DNA of 47,737 nt from Anaeromyces robustus (lineage: Eukaryota; Neocallimastigomycota; Neocallimastigomycetes; Neocallimastigales; Neocallimastigaceae), in NCBI GenBank assembly GCA_002104895.1, contig MCFG01000169.1, positions 90,001 through 137,737 of the forward strand. Reading direction: 5' to 3'. Shown here one piece after another: positions 24,551 through 38,591 of this stretch. The notes below the pieces were generated by a model. That model was not told where the DNA came from. It made no database searches and saw only the letters and a program-made list of their open reading frames with translations. The translations under genes and the position numbers were made by a program. Numbering within the stretch: position 1 is the stretch's first letter; each line of letters starts with the position of its first letter.

Positions 24551-26223
24551 TGTTTTTAGGTATGTATATATATTCTTATATCTATTATCTATCTATAAAT
24601 TATAGTTACTTCTTGTGAATATGGACAATCTTCTTTATAAAAGATGACAAGTGAATCACGTAAAGGATTTAAAACAGTTGGATAATAATATCTTGGAACA
24701 GATCTAACAATAAAATTATCATAATCCCATAATTTTTCAAAATCTTGAATGACCATTTTTGGTGTTAATAAATTCTTTTTATATTGTTCAATAAAGGATT
24801 CTAATGCTACCTTATCAATAATATCTTCTGGATCTAAAATTTCTTGAATAGAATATAAAGTTTGGAATTGAGGAGCATAAATAAGAACATTATTATCGGA
24901 AGGTTCATCTTCTACACTAATATCAAATTGATCTTCATTAGTTATAAAGAAAAAAAATTCTTTTCTATAATTTTCTGCTATATCATTTATAAAGGTTTTA
25001 ACATCTTTTTTAGCTCTTTCTTCATCTTTATTTAAATAAACAATCATTGGAATTTTCCATTGACGATAAATATCCTTTTTACTTGGATCATAAACAGAAA
25101 CTAATGGTAATTCTTTAGATTCCATAAATTCTTGAAATTTATCAAAATTTAATAAATCTTTTGGATCATATTCATAACATCTATGATTAATACAATAAAC
25201 AACATCATTTTTAAAAATACTAAGTCCTGTGTATCGTTTAACTATATTTCTACATTGATTATCATTAATAGAAATAAATTTTAATACTTCACCATTAAAA
25301 TAATTTTCAGTAGCATAACTTGGACTTTCAATCATATCATTGGAAATATTTCTAAAATTCATATAATCTTCATTTCCTACGCTTTCAAAACAACCTATAA
25401 CCATTCTTTCATTTGTTTTAAAGAAATCTTCCATATCACTACTTTTAGCTATAATAATTGTTTCATCTAAAACAACTTCAACTTCCTTTACATTATTTCC
25501 GTTATTTATTTCTTCATTTTCATTTTCATTCTTATTTTCATTTTCATTCTCATTCTCATTCTCATTTTCATTTTCATTTTCATTTTCATTTTCATTTTCA
25601 TTTTCATTTTCATTTTCATTTTCATTCTCATTTTCATTCTCATTTTCATTCTCATTTTCATTCTCATTTTCTTTTTCATTTTCAATTTCATAAATAGTTT
25701 CTATTTCAATTTCTTTTACACCTTCACCTTCACCTTCACCTTCATTTTTGTTTTCATTTTCATTTTCATTTTCATTCTCAAAAATGGTTGGTATTTCAGT
25801 TATAACTGGTTCTTCATTATTATTTTGATATTTTATTTCATTTCCAGAAGGATGATGAATATAATTATCCATTTGAATTGAAACAAAATTATTTTCATAT
25901 TCTTCATCTATTCCATCAGTATCTACATCATTTTCAAGTTCATCTATTATCATTTCACTTTTTTCTGAATTATCATTTTCATCCATTTCAACTGGAGGAA
26001 TTTCATCAAAATTATCAGGTTTAAAAGTAGAATCAATTACATAATCTTCTTCTTTTCTTAAAACTTTTTTAGAACTAATTATATTACCATGTTCATCAAC
26101 TTCATATTCCATGAATTCTTTTAATTCATCGTCTTTAACTGGTGCATCTTGCCCATTGACATTAACAACAAAAATTATTGTCACTATTAATAAAAATAAT
26201 AATATTAATTTTGAATAAAACAT
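22933..26223 (-). CDS. Protein disulfide isomerase-like ER protein, five exons, CPYS active site
   Basis: Exons on the minus strand are 26223-24610, 24365-24241, 23840-23714, 23479-23220 and 23057-22933, all with GT-AG introns. A signal peptide (MFYSKLILLFLLIVTIIFVV) leads into a long acidic region with a Glu-Asn repeat at about residues 150-235. Thioredoxin-fold domains without cysteine pairs follow. A final thioredoxin domain begins PLRDSLVIFYKEDCPYSQE and continues in exon 3 with GYPTVVLFK. CPYS (Cys533) replaces the usual CGHC, so it keeps only the first Cys: it may trap or isomerise disulfides but should oxidise poorly. The acidic tail ends KKDDDDE, with no KDEL/HDEL. Exon 2 does not fit the phases of its neighbours: one extra base, most simply in the A-run near 24355-24359, must be removed to continue QE-LFKTFVKLGKKY. 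This is sequencing error or a real frameshift. Confidence 0.78.
24028..24190. repeat. TTTA/TTTACTTA satellite in an intron
   Basis: A TTTA run passes into about 16 copies of the 8-bp unit TTTACTTA, inside the second intron (24240-23841) of the PDI-like gene. It gives a Leu-Ile-Tyr reading frame on the plus strand that is not a gene. Confidence 0.9.
25515..25780. repeat. Coding (ATTTTC/ATTCTC)n repeat, Glu-Asn tract
   Basis: Hexanucleotide repeats encode the long alternating Glu-Asn tract of the PDI-like protein on the minus strand. Positions 25720-25745 encode a short Glu-Gly run. Reading frames through this block in other frames (His-Phe on plus, Lys-Met on minus) are shadows. Confidence 0.92.
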
Positions 26224-27775
26224 TTCTTCTAATTTATATTATTATTTTATATTTTTTTTTATTTTTTTTTTGTTTTTATTATTATAATTTTTTTTTTGTT
26301 TGGTTATATTATATATTATGTTGTATTTATATTATATATTATGTTTTCAATTCCTTTTTAATATACTATATTTCTTTGTTTATTTTATTATTATATTTTT
26401 CATTCTTAGTATATATATAGTATTGATTATATAATTTTATAATTCTATTGCCTAAAGAAATAAATAAAAAAAAAGAAAGAAAGAAAAAAACCAATAAATA
26501 AATATAAAAATAAATATCAATTTAAATAATTATATATAAAAAGGAAAAATTAGTTTTATAGTCTTTTTAATTTAATGATTTATAAATTAAAAATGTCCTA
26601 TATATATAATAAAAATATTCATAAAAGTAGGAATAACATTAAAACTAATTTTATTTTTATATTTCTTAAAAAAATAATCATACTTTAAATATAATATATA
26701 CAATTAATAAATATTAATACTTTGTATTTACCTTTTATTTTTGTTTTTATTTTTTTTTTTATTTTTTATCTTTTTATTTAAATATTTATTTTTTTATTTA
26801 TAATTTTAATTGATATTTACTTAAATAAAATATTTTATAATGAAAAAAAATAATTTATTCAATTTTTAAATTATGTTTGTTTTTAACTATTATGATATAA
26901 TTAAATTTTAAAATATATTTATTAATATTATCCAAGATAATTATTATTACAAATTAATGTTACACTTTTTTTGTTTGTTAATTACCTTGAATTTTCATTT
27001 ATCTAATTATCTTTTTAAAGAAATTACAATTATATAATGTTATATAAATGTATATATTATTATTATATTTATTAAATCAATGAATAAATAAAATATTAAA
27101 ATTATTTTTTTTTTTTTTTGCTTTATTTTATTTCTATTTTATTTCTATTTTTATTTTTATTTTTATTTTTTTTTTTAAATTTATTGTTTATTTTATTATT
27201 TTCTTTTCTCTTTTATATATATATGTATATATATAAAAGATACTTCTATATCATCCGTTATTAAAGATTATTATTTCATTTTTTAATTTATATTCCATTC
27301 TCTATAAATTTTTTATATATCAAATTAATCTAATAATTTATATTAATCAACGCCACATTTTAATTTACATTTATTAATATTGTATAAAAATATTTATGAA
27401 TTATTTATTATTATATAAAATCAAAGCCATATAATAAAGTTAATTTTTTTTTAATTATAAATAATTACAAAATGGTCTTTACATCTTAAAATATACAATT
27501 TAATTATAAAAAAAAATAATGATTTTTTCAATATTTATTTCTCTGTTCTCTGTTTTATATTTTATAAATTAATAACGATGTATAATTCAATAATGATAAA
27601 AATATATTTTATAAGATTAATCAAAACAAAAATTAATAATAAAAATCATTATTTATTAAAAACAAAATATTATCATTCATTATTAGAAATAAATAAAATT
27701 ATTATGTGCTTATACAAATATAATATATATTGTTTTTTTTCTTTTTTACTTATTTATTTATTATTTATTATTTTT

Positions 27776-28004
<229 letters not shown>

Positions 28005-28416
28005 ATATAAAAATAACATAAATACATTTGAGCATATGATATATATGTATTTTTAACATAAAAATTATTTTAAGAAATAAAGTTTACCAGTTTTTTTTTT
28101 ATTTATATTAATTTATATAAATTAAAGTTTTATAATAGCATATACAAAATATATTACAATATAATTAAAATATATATTCTTTTAATTAATTTTTTGACAG
28201 TTTGAGGTATAATTTCTTTTTTTTTTTTTTTATTTATTATAATAAAAATTACACAATATCATTGTAATATATTAAAGTAATATTTTCAATTAAAATACTG
28301 TTCAATGATTGGGCTAAAAATTTTAGTTTCTTTGTAAAAAATTTATATTTTATGCTATATTTTTTTTTAAAAGGTATTTTATATTAGAAAATATTTTATT
28401 TTTAAATACTTTATTG

Positions 28417-28445
28417 AACCTACAATCTTTAAAAGATTGTAGGTT
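28417..28445. repeat. Perfect inverted repeat, 14-bp arms
   Basis: AACCTACAATCTTT at 28417-28430 is followed after one base by its exact reverse complement at 28432-28445, then TTTTTAT. It contains GC-bearing positions (CCTAC/GTAGG), so it is not a by-product of A/T composition. Function unknown. Confidence 0.85.
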
Positions 28446-31045
28446 TTTTATAACAAAATGTATTATTATATTTATTAATTAAATAAGTAATAAATTAAAG
28501 TAAATAAAATAAAAAACATATTTTTAAAAGTTTAATTAAATCTATAATAATAAAAGTGTAAATATTTTTAATGATATTTTGTAGTTGGTTATATAATTAA
28601 AAAAAATTATTTTTAAAAAAAATATAATAAAGACCATGCATTAATTATTGAAAATTACGCATTAATAATTATTGAATAAAATTAAACGTTAAAATCTTTA
28701 CTTTTTAAACTCATATACATAATTATTAAAATTTACTTTTAATTATTTTAATTATTATTATTATTATTAAATATAAATATTAATATCAATTTTTATTCTT
28801 ATACTATACTATAACACTTTCTATAGCTCTATATAAGTATTTTATCTTTATATTTTATAAACTATATGATTAAATACTTATTTTTATTACTATTAATTAT
28901 ATAAATAACTACAAAATATCATTGAAAACCATGAAATGTAATTTTTACATTACATAATATATATATATATTTTAATTGTCTAAATTTTTTTAATAATTAT
29001 TTATATTTTTTTAAATTAATATAAAAAGTTACTTATTCCATTATAGTTACATAGTTATATGTAACAAAATATTATTAATCTTTTATATATATATATATTT
29101 GTTTGTTTCATTTATTCATATCTTTTATTAAAAATTGCTATGAATCATATTGTTTTAAATAAATTATATAATAAATATATATACAAATATAAAAAAAAGT
29201 ATATATATTTTATATATATAAATTTAATATTAATTTTTCTTATTTGATAAAATTCTTAATTAATACTACAATGTATAACAAGATAACATTGAATAAATCC
29301 TTAAAAAATTAGAATTAATATCATGATTTAACAATTTAAATTAAATTTAATATTTAAATTTAAATCCTTAAAAAAAATAATAATAAAAATTATAATATAT
29401 ATATTTATTATATATAAGAAAATTATAATTAATAATAACTTAATAATAATTATGATTATAATTATATTTAATCATAATAATAGAAGTATATAAAAAGAAA
29501 AAAAGTATTAAATTTTAAAAAAAATTTTTCACAGAATTTATAAAAATAGCAGAATTGAAAATTTTTTTGTTATAATAAAAAAAGTATTTTCATAAAATTA
29601 TTATAAGAAATAAAAAAACAAAACGAATTATTGTAAAATGTTACATATATATATACCATGAAATAATTAAAAAAAAAATATTTTTGATCATATTCTTTTA
29701 TTTATTACTTTAATATTAAAGAACAATTTTTAAATAATTTTTATATTTTTAAAACAATAAAAAAGAATACTGCTTTATTTTGACATAAAAAATATAATAT
29801 CAAAATATACCAATCTATCAATAATTATTATATTATAACCTCAGTATTCATATTTGTTTAAATAATACCCATTTTTTACTATTACTAAACAATAAATAGA
29901 ACATAATATTTTATATTTCAAAATATAAATATAATAATAATATATTCTTTATGACTATCGATATGAATGTGAAAAAAATGAATGGTAAATATTAAATAAT
30001 AAAGATTTATATACTTTTATATAAATATATATTATATAAATATATTTTTTATTTTTATTCTTTGTAGTTTAATAAGTAATTGATGATATATTGAAAAGTT
30101 AAGAACAATAAAATAATAGCTTTTAATACAAGAACAAACAAAATTGATAAAACAAAAAAACTGAATTAATAAAAATTACTGTTAAAAATAAAAATTAAAA
30201 AATAATAAAATATAAATAAGAAAGATATGAAGAATAAATATTATATTATTTTAAATATTATTATTATTTTTTATTGAAAATCTGTTTAAATAAAAAGAAT
30301 TTATTATATAAATATTCAGAATTATAAAAAAAAATCCACATTTTTTACTGAACATTGAAAAAATAAAATTTAAAAAAAAAAAAATAAATTAATAAAAAAT
30401 TTATAAATTTATAAATTTATAAATAAATAATAAATAAATAATAAATAATAAGAAATAATAAGATTATAATATATAATATAATATATTATATATAATATAA
30501 TTATTTATGGTTTTATATAGTTATTATAATCTTATCACTATTAAATAATATATTATAATTATATAAATAAATAAATTATATAAAATATAAAATATATTTA
30601 AAAATATAATATCATGTCATTCAAAATTCAGATGGTAAAAATTATTAATAATAATAAATTTTGTTCATCATTTTTAGAATATAAAAAATAAAGTATATTA
30701 TAATATATTGTAATATATTATTGAAAATAAAATATTTTATTTTTTTGAAGTTTTATAATATATTAAAATATAACTAAAATATACAACAATATTTGTGAAA
30801 TAATAAAAAAATTTTTTCAAAAAAATATCTATATAAATTAATCATTATATGCAGTACATATATTATCCATATATTATATTCAATTATACAATTATTTTCA
30901 ATATATTTTAGTATATATGAAAAACGAAAATAAATTTTTGAAAAAAAGATTTTTTTAGGAACGAAAAATGAATGAAAACAATTAAAATAAAACAAAAAAA
31001 AAAAAAAAAAATAAATAAATAAAAATTAAAAAAAAAAGTTTAAAA

Positions 31046-31076
<31 letters not shown>

Positions 31077-31731
31077 ATGATATTTATAGGAATAAATAAT
31101 ATAATATGTAAAGATTAATTAAATAATAATAATAATATATATTAAAATGATATAATCTAATAATATCATCCAATTTTAATGATATATGTATTATTTTTAA
31201 AAAAAAAACTTTTATTTTTTCTTTGCACAATAACATTTAAATTTTATAATCATTAATTTTATTTCAAATTGAATAATATTTATTTATTTATTTATTAATA
31301 TTATTTATATAGTTTTTTATAATTTATAGTATATAATTATTTTTTTTTTGAATAAATAAAAGTGAAAAAAAATAATTTATAAATAGAACTTAAAATAAAA
31401 AGAAATAATTATGTAGTATAAATTATTATATAGTATTTGATATAAATATTGAATTTATTAATGAAAATAATTTTATAAATATATATATATTTAATTCTTA
31501 AATACTATTCTTTTATACTTGTATAAAAATAATCTTACAAAATCGTTATACATTTTAAAATTAATATATCAATTATATTTTTTTTCTATATTTTTAAATT
31601 TTTATATAAAATATATTTATGAAGTAATTAATAAATCTTATAATACCTCTCATACTTCAAATCATAATAATACCAATACTACAAAAAAAAAGAAAAATTA
31701 TAATAATCTTGATAATATAATAAATTGTAAA

Positions 31732-33251
31732 ATGTATCTTTCTAATCCAGTTGTCAGTAAAGTACCTTGTTCAATAAACGTTTTATCATCAGTTACCCAA
31801 TCTTTATCTAAATGTAATTTTACTACAAACCAACCCAATCATTTCTTATTTACAAAAAAAATGCCAACTAAAGTTTCCAATAATCAATCTTTCCAAAAAG
31901 TACCCACTTCAAATTCAAATTGGAAAATGGGTGAATCTCAAAAAATTCTTTCAGGTAAAACTCTTACTTTTGAACCCAATGTTTTCACAAGTTCTCAACT
32001 TCATCAATTTCTTGTAGGAAGTGTAAGTTTTTTCTTTTTTTTTTCTTTTTAATTTATCTAAACTTTATTTTTAATGTTTTTATTTTTGGTTTTGATATAT
32101 AAGTGTATAATATATTAAAAAAATATTATATATTTGTAAAAAAACTTTATATAAATAAATAAAAATTAAGGATAATTAAATTTCATTAAATTTTTTAATT
32201 ATGGAGTTATATATATATATATTTTAATTACATTTCATTTCATTTTATTTTATTTTTTAATTAGTAGATATATAAATATATATATAAATTAATAGAATTA
32301 TATAATTAAATAAAGAGATTTTTTTTTTTTTTTTACATACAATATATAGAATTGAAATTTCAATTATTATATTATTTTTTAAATAAATTTCATTTTAATA
32401 TATTTATATTTCAATAGTTAATAATATCTTTTTAATTTTTATATATAATATAATAATTTATATAATTATTATTATTTTTTTTTGTTATTTTTAACAATTT
32501 ATTAGTTCCCAAGACCAGCATGTATAATTTCTACAATTTCACCTGAAGGTATTTCAAATGCTGCACCATATTCTTTCACAAATTTAGTTTGTACAGATCC
32601 ACCTACTTTTAGTCTTACAGTTTTTAAGAATTCAGATGGTTCATTAAAAGATACCCAAGTTAATATCGATGCTTCTAATGAATTTGCTGTAAATTTGATT
32701 TCAGATTGGTTTATAGAGTAAGTATTAATTAATAGTTAAAATCTATATATATTTATATTTATTATTTATTAATAATTCAATTCATATTTATTTATTAATT
32801 AAAAAAATATATTTTTTTAATAATAAAATAATAAAATAATAAATTAATAATAATAATAACAATAACAACAACAACAACAACAACAACAATAATAAAAAGA
32901 TCTGCACATGCTAGTGGTATGCCATGTCCACCAGAAGTTTCAGAATTTGATAGAATTGGTTTTACTCCCAAACCATCAACCATTATTAAATCACCACTTA
33001 TTGCACAAAGTCCAGTAAATTATGAATGTAAAGTTTCACAACGTATTCCATTTATTAATAAAGAAGGTAAAGAAACTGCTATTCTTTATATGGGTGAAAT
33101 TGTTAAGATTCATGTTAATGAACAAGTATATGATACCGATAAAGCTACATTTAAATATGAAAATCTTAAAGCTTTGATAAGACTTGGTGGATCACTATAT
33201 GCTAAAATTAATACTATAGTAGATCCAAATCAAACCACTGATTCTCAATAA
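31732..33251 (+). CDS. Flavin reductase-like (FMN-binding split-barrel) protein, three exons
   Basis: Exons 31732-32022, 32506-32717 and 32900-33251 join in frame, with GTAAGT donors and TAG/AAG acceptors. Exon 2 opens in mid-motif, giving GSFPRPACIISTISPEGISN across the junction, then APYSFTNLVCTDPPTFSLTV: the flavin-binding core of flavin reductase-like/flavoredoxin-type proteins. Exon 3 has FPPEVSEF-type sequence (CPPEVSEFDRIGFTPKPS), SPVNYECKVSQ, YMGEIVKIH and LIRLGGSLYAKI, all matching the family's C-terminal half. Such proteins bind FMN and take part in flavin reduction or as small flavoproteins; the partner is unknown. I chose the ATG at 31732, giving 284 residues. An in-frame ATG at 31519 would add 71 residues rich in Ile, Tyr, Phe and Asn that look like translated AT-rich leader. 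Confidence 0.87.
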
Positions 33252-33561
33252 TTTATTTATAATCATTCTTTATCATAAACACAAAAAAAAAAAAATAAAA
33301 AAAATAAAAAAAAAAAAACTTTTTTTTTTTTTTCAAACAAATAAACAAATGAATTAATAATAATAACAATAATAGTAATAATAATATATAAAAAAAAGCA
33401 TATACAAACATATAATCATTTTAACAAAATCAATATATAATTGTTAATAACCTAATATCTTTTTTTTTTAAAAAAAAAAAATCAAACATAAAAATAAAAT
33501 AAAAAAAGAATAATAAAAAAAAAAAAGGATATATATCTCAAAAATCGAGAAAAAATATATA

Positions 33562-33609
<48 letters not shown>

Positions 33610-34880
33610 TTTTATCATAATTAAATAATAATATATATATATATATTTTTAAAAAAAAAAAAAAAACTTTATATATGTAGAAAAAAAAAAAAAAAAAAAG
33701 GAAATAATGAAAAATGGTTTATATTAATTTTTTATTCTTTTTTTTAAGTATTTTTAATTTTCAAAAATTTTCTTTTTTTTATATATATATATTTACATAT
33801 ATATACCTATTAAACTACTTATCTTAATATTTTATATATTATTATTTTATTAAAAAAAATAATTTAATATCCATTCTTAAAAAAAAAATATATATTTATA
33901 TTTTGAAGAGAAAAAAAATAAAATAGAATAATAAAAAAAAAAAACTACTTTTTTTTAAAAAAAAAATTCAAAATATTTAAGTTTTAGCTTTAATTCTTCT
34001 TAAATCTTATTTATTACTATTATATATATATATATATATTTATTTTATTTTATTTTATATATATGTTTTTTTTTTCTTTCTTTTTATTTACTTTTCTTTA
34101 TTTTAAAAATATATAAAATTTATATATAGATGAATTTTTTTTAAAATAATAATAATAAATACTTTTATTATTAATTTATTTTGTAGAGTTTGAAAAAAGA
34201 ATTAAATAATTATTTAATTATTAATAAATAATAAATAAAATATAATAATATAACAATTAATATAATAATTAATAATAATAATAAGTAAAATATTATTATA
34301 GTTATCTTTTAGATATAAGTAATAGACCAATTTATTAATTAATATTAATAAAAAAAAAAAGAGAATAATTGAAAAATTATGAAAAAAAAAAAGTAAATAG
34401 TGGTTAATAAAAAATACCAATATATAAGAAGAAAAAAAAAAGAAAAAAGGGAAAATAACAAAATCAAAATAAAACAAAACAAAACAAAATAAAACAAACA
34501 AACAAACAAACAAAAAAAAAAAAAGTAATAAATTCTTCTATTGTATTGTTACTTTTTTTTTTTTATATATTATTTTTATTTATAAATAATAATATTAAAG
34601 TGAAATAATAAATAAAAATCATAAGTAAATTCATTATTATAAAAGAAAAAAAAATTTTTTTATTATTTATATTTATTCTTTAATAATTATTAATTATTAA
34701 CTATCTCGTTAATATAAATAATCAAAAGTATGATTCATTCTTTTTATTCCAATTAATTCTTTTTTACAGTAGTAATAATTAATATACAAATGATGAATAA
34801 TATACATAGATTTTTTTAAATAAATAAATAAATAATAAATAAAAAATAAATAAATAAATAAATAATAAATAAATAAATAA

Positions 34881-34913
<33 letters not shown>

Positions 34914-34960
34914 ATTGGAAAAAATGATAAAATTTACATATATTTATTATTAAGTAAATT
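33252..34960. other. AT-rich intergenic region
   Basis: No gene seen. It holds long poly-A runs (one of about 38 A near 33570-33607), TATATA tracts and AATAA/AAATA repeats. Confidence 0.6.
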
Positions 34961-35054
34961 AATTATGGCGTAACATAGATTCAGTCATTTATGGATTAAC
35001 ACGTGTACATGATACTTTATGATGACATTTATTATTAATATTTTTTTCTATTTT
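34961..35054. repeat. Imperfect direct repeat, copy A
   Basis: AATTATGGCGTAACATAGATT opens a segment that also contains GTGTACATGA and ATTTATTATTAATAT and ends CTATTTTA. The same landmarks in the same order recur at 36276-36353. Confidence 0.65.
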
Positions 35055-36275
35055 AAACAATTTTTTATTAAACTATTCTCCATAATTATAATTGTCAAAT
35101 TCTACATTCCTTCCCAAATAATCTATATATATTTAATATTAATTCTTTTTTTTTTTTTTGTAGCTTTTTTATTATTATAATTATTTGTAATATCAATTTC
35201 ATTGTTAGTTTCGGTATAATTTCAGTACCATCAATATAAATAAATTTATTATTTATTGTATATTCATATTCATTATTGTTATTGTTACTATTATTTTTAT
35301 TTTCCCTTTTAACCTTTTTTATTATTTTTAATGTTAATTTTGAATTTTTTTTAGGAAGGACATTATATCTGCATTCAACAATCATATTATTATTAATAAT
35401 ATGATTATTTTGGATAAATATTGATATATATAAAAATCCAAAAAATCTTGATTCTCCAAAACATTTTTATTAAAGTCGATAATAATTATACAAATAAATA
35501 TTTATAAAATTTATTATTTTATTAATGACATCATTTAGAATATTTTCAACTTAATTCAGTGTTATTTGAGTGTATTAAGTCTCTTAATTTTTTATTTTTT
35601 TTTTTTGGAAAAGATAATTAAAAAATTCTTTTAATTTCCCTCAAACGTCTAAATTAGTAGTACTTTTGTCTATAATTCTTAAATATTTCATTTATATGGT
35701 TAATTATATCCATAAATAATGAGAGGTCTTTAGCTTTTATCTTTTTGACTAACCAGTACTGGACATTAATAAATTTCTTTTTTTACCATATAAAATTTAA
35801 AGTTTTTTTTTATGGTTTCATAAGCATTATCTAATATATTAATATATTCTAAGGTTATCCCTTAACATATATACTATAATCATAGTACATATCTTTGGTA
35901 TCTTGAAATACATAATTTTAAAGATGTTTTTCGAGTACATTAACATATTTTGGTATTCAGCTGCCATTTTTTTATTATTTAACTTTTCTAATCTTTTATT
36001 AAATTCTTTAATTAAATATTATTTAAAAATTTTAATTATTTTTTTTTTTTTTTTTTTTTTTTTTTGATTTAAGAATATTGGTGATACGGATTCAGAATTT
36101 CCATTCTTCAAAACTGTTCTTGGTAAGAATTTCTTTGGCAAGGATTTTATTTTCTTTCTTGAGACATAAAGTATATAAAGTTTGATATATAAATCATAGA
36201 TTATTATAAAGTTCATATTAAAATTTAAATATTTAAAAAAAAGTAATTTATATATATTTATACTATGTAAATAAA
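35055..36275 (-). pseudogene. Decayed coding sequence of unknown family
   Basis: Readable minus-strand pieces lie in several frames. 36216 to about 36060 contains YVSRKKIKSLPKKFLPRTVL and SESVSPIFLNQ. Near 36000-35800 I read FNKRLEKLNNKKMAAEYQNM and DNAYETIKKNFKFYMVKKEI. Near 35730-35660 there is KAKDLSLFMDIINHINEIFK, and 35385-35095 has NNKFIYIDGTEI. The pieces are separated by stops and shifts, and base use is less extreme than in the flanks. I do not recognise the family. The two direct repeats around it (copy A and copy B) suggest a duplicated or transposed unit. The frames that are still open are short and I would not call them genes. Confidence 0.4.
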
Positions 36276-36353
36276 AATTATGGCGTAAATAGATTATGTG
36301 TATATGAGACCTCGTGATAATATTTATTATTAATATATTCTATTCTATTTTAT
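36276..36353. repeat. Imperfect direct repeat, copy B
   Basis: AATTATGGCGTAAATAGATT, GTGTATATGA, ATTTATTATTAATATA and CTATTTTA occur in the same order as in copy A (34961-35054), which is longer by an internal insertion. Confidence 0.65.
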
Positions 36354-37446
36354 ACTAATTTTTACTTAAATTTTAATTAACTGTTAATTAATTAATTAAT
36401 TAATTAATTAATGTTTTATTAATATTAATATTAATAATATTTATATTTTTAAAATAAAAAATAAAAACGTAATAATTATGTATTTAATTTATAATGTAAT
36501 GTTTTATTCATTTATTCCAAGGATATTATTAATAATTAATAAAATAATAATAATAATAATAATAATGTATTCTATTAAGAATGAAATAATGAAATATAAT
36601 GAAATATTAAGAGAAAATAAAATAAAGTAAAATTTTTCAAATGTAAAAATCCTGATTAAGTTAATTAATTTTTTTTATTATTATTTTATTAATTCTTATG
36701 ACCAAAAAATGTAATTAAAAATGATATTTGATATTATATATTATATATTATTTATTATTATATTGCTTATAATAATTAATATAATTGTAATTGTGTATAT
36801 CTATGGTATAATTGAAAAAAAAAAAAAAAAGAAAAAAAAAGTAAAAGTAAAAATAAAAATAAAAATAAAAATAAAATTTTAAAAAAAAAAAAAAAAACAT
36901 TAGTGGAATGGTATAATAATATAAATCTATTTATTTATATAATAAAAAGTTTCTTAACCATAAAGATACTTGACCACGATTATAAAAATTATTATTTTAT
37001 AAAGTTTAATAAAAATAAATTTATTTTTTTTTTCTTCATTATATAAAATATAAATATATCATAGAATTCCCTCTTTTTTTTTTTTAATATCATAATTTTT
37101 CATATTATATATTATAAAAAAAAATTGTTTTCATAACAAAACAAAACAACTTTTGATATAATTAAAAAAAGCAACAAACACCTTTGGATAATAAAAAAAA
37201 AATAATTTTTACATTTTTTTTTAACATTTAGATTTATTTAATTAAATTAAATTTAATTAATTAATTTGATATAAACTATATTTGGTAATATATTATTTTT
37301 TATATGATTTTGTTTTATAAGTTAATAAATAAATAAATATAAAATTAAATAAATTTATTATATTTAATAAATGAATAATTAAATTTATAAGTGAAATAAT
37401 TTAATAAGAAATAAAAAAATAAAAAATTTTAAATTAATTAAATAAT

Positions 37447-37507
<61 letters not shown>

Positions 37508-38591
37508 TAATAATAATATCAAGAATGATAATTAATATAATCACATAAAGAAAAAAGAAAAAACTGGAATATTATTTAAACAAGTTAAAAGGAAATAAAA
37601 TTAGTTTCTTTAATTTAATTTAATTTCTTTTTTTTTTATATTTTTTTTTTATTTTTTATATTTTTATTTATTTTATTCATATTATTCATTTTTTATTTTT
37701 TATTTTATTTTTTTTTTTTATATTTTTAATGTATATATTATTTAATTAACTTATCTATTATTATCATTTTTATCATATATTATCTATAATTATATAATAA
37801 TATACCAATTATATATATTGTACATTTTATATTGTCATTAACATTACTATTTCCAACACATAAATATAAAACAAAAACATTAATAATAAAACAAAAATAT
37901 CAATAATAAAAAATTTCAATTATATTCATTATTTAAAAACAGAAATTTCAAAATTAAGCAATAAAATAAGTTTTTACATTTCTTAAGAAATTTTTTATAT
38001 AATAAATTTTAATTTTTTATTTTTTATTTTTAAATAATAACATATATATTTTTATTTTAAAATATTTATTATTTTATATAATATTTTTTTTTAAAAAAAT
38101 TAATAGTAATAGCAATAGCAATAATAATATATCATTAAAATAAAACATAAAAAAATTATATCCTTATTTGAAATATAATTTGTATTGTATATAATTCAAT
38201 TCTTTGAAAATTATTAAGCAAATTAATTTATTAGAACATTATTAGAAAATTAATTTATAAATAAGCGTTAATTCAACTTTTTTATATTTGAATTTAAAAT
38301 TAATTAATTAATAAGATAAATATAAATTTCAGCTCATTAATATTTTTTTTAGCAAATTGATTTATAATTAAAGTTATTTTATTTTATAAAAAAAAAACAA
38401 TATAATTCAATTTTTTATTTTCTCTCTCTTGAATTAGGTTTATATTATTGATAATAAGAAATAAAAAATACAAATCTTTATTTTTTAAAGAAAGTCAATA
38501 ATATTTTTTTATAAAAAACAAAAAAACAAAAAAAAAAAAAAAAAAAAAAAAAACATATATTCTTTATTCTTTATATATATATTTTTTTTAT
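36354..38591. other. AT-rich intergenic region
   Basis: No gene seen. Simple repeats dominate: TTAATTAA runs near 36390, poly-A near 36820 and 36880, and an (AAT)n tract at about 37440-37515. Confidence 0.6.

Noticed and set aside
25458-25697. His-Phe and Lys-Met repeat frames
   Set aside because: Other frames of the Glu-Asn coding repeat in the PDI-like gene.
30774-30995. Minus-strand 73-residue frame rich in Phe, Tyr and Ile
   Set aside because: No recognisable motif and composition expected from random AT-rich DNA.
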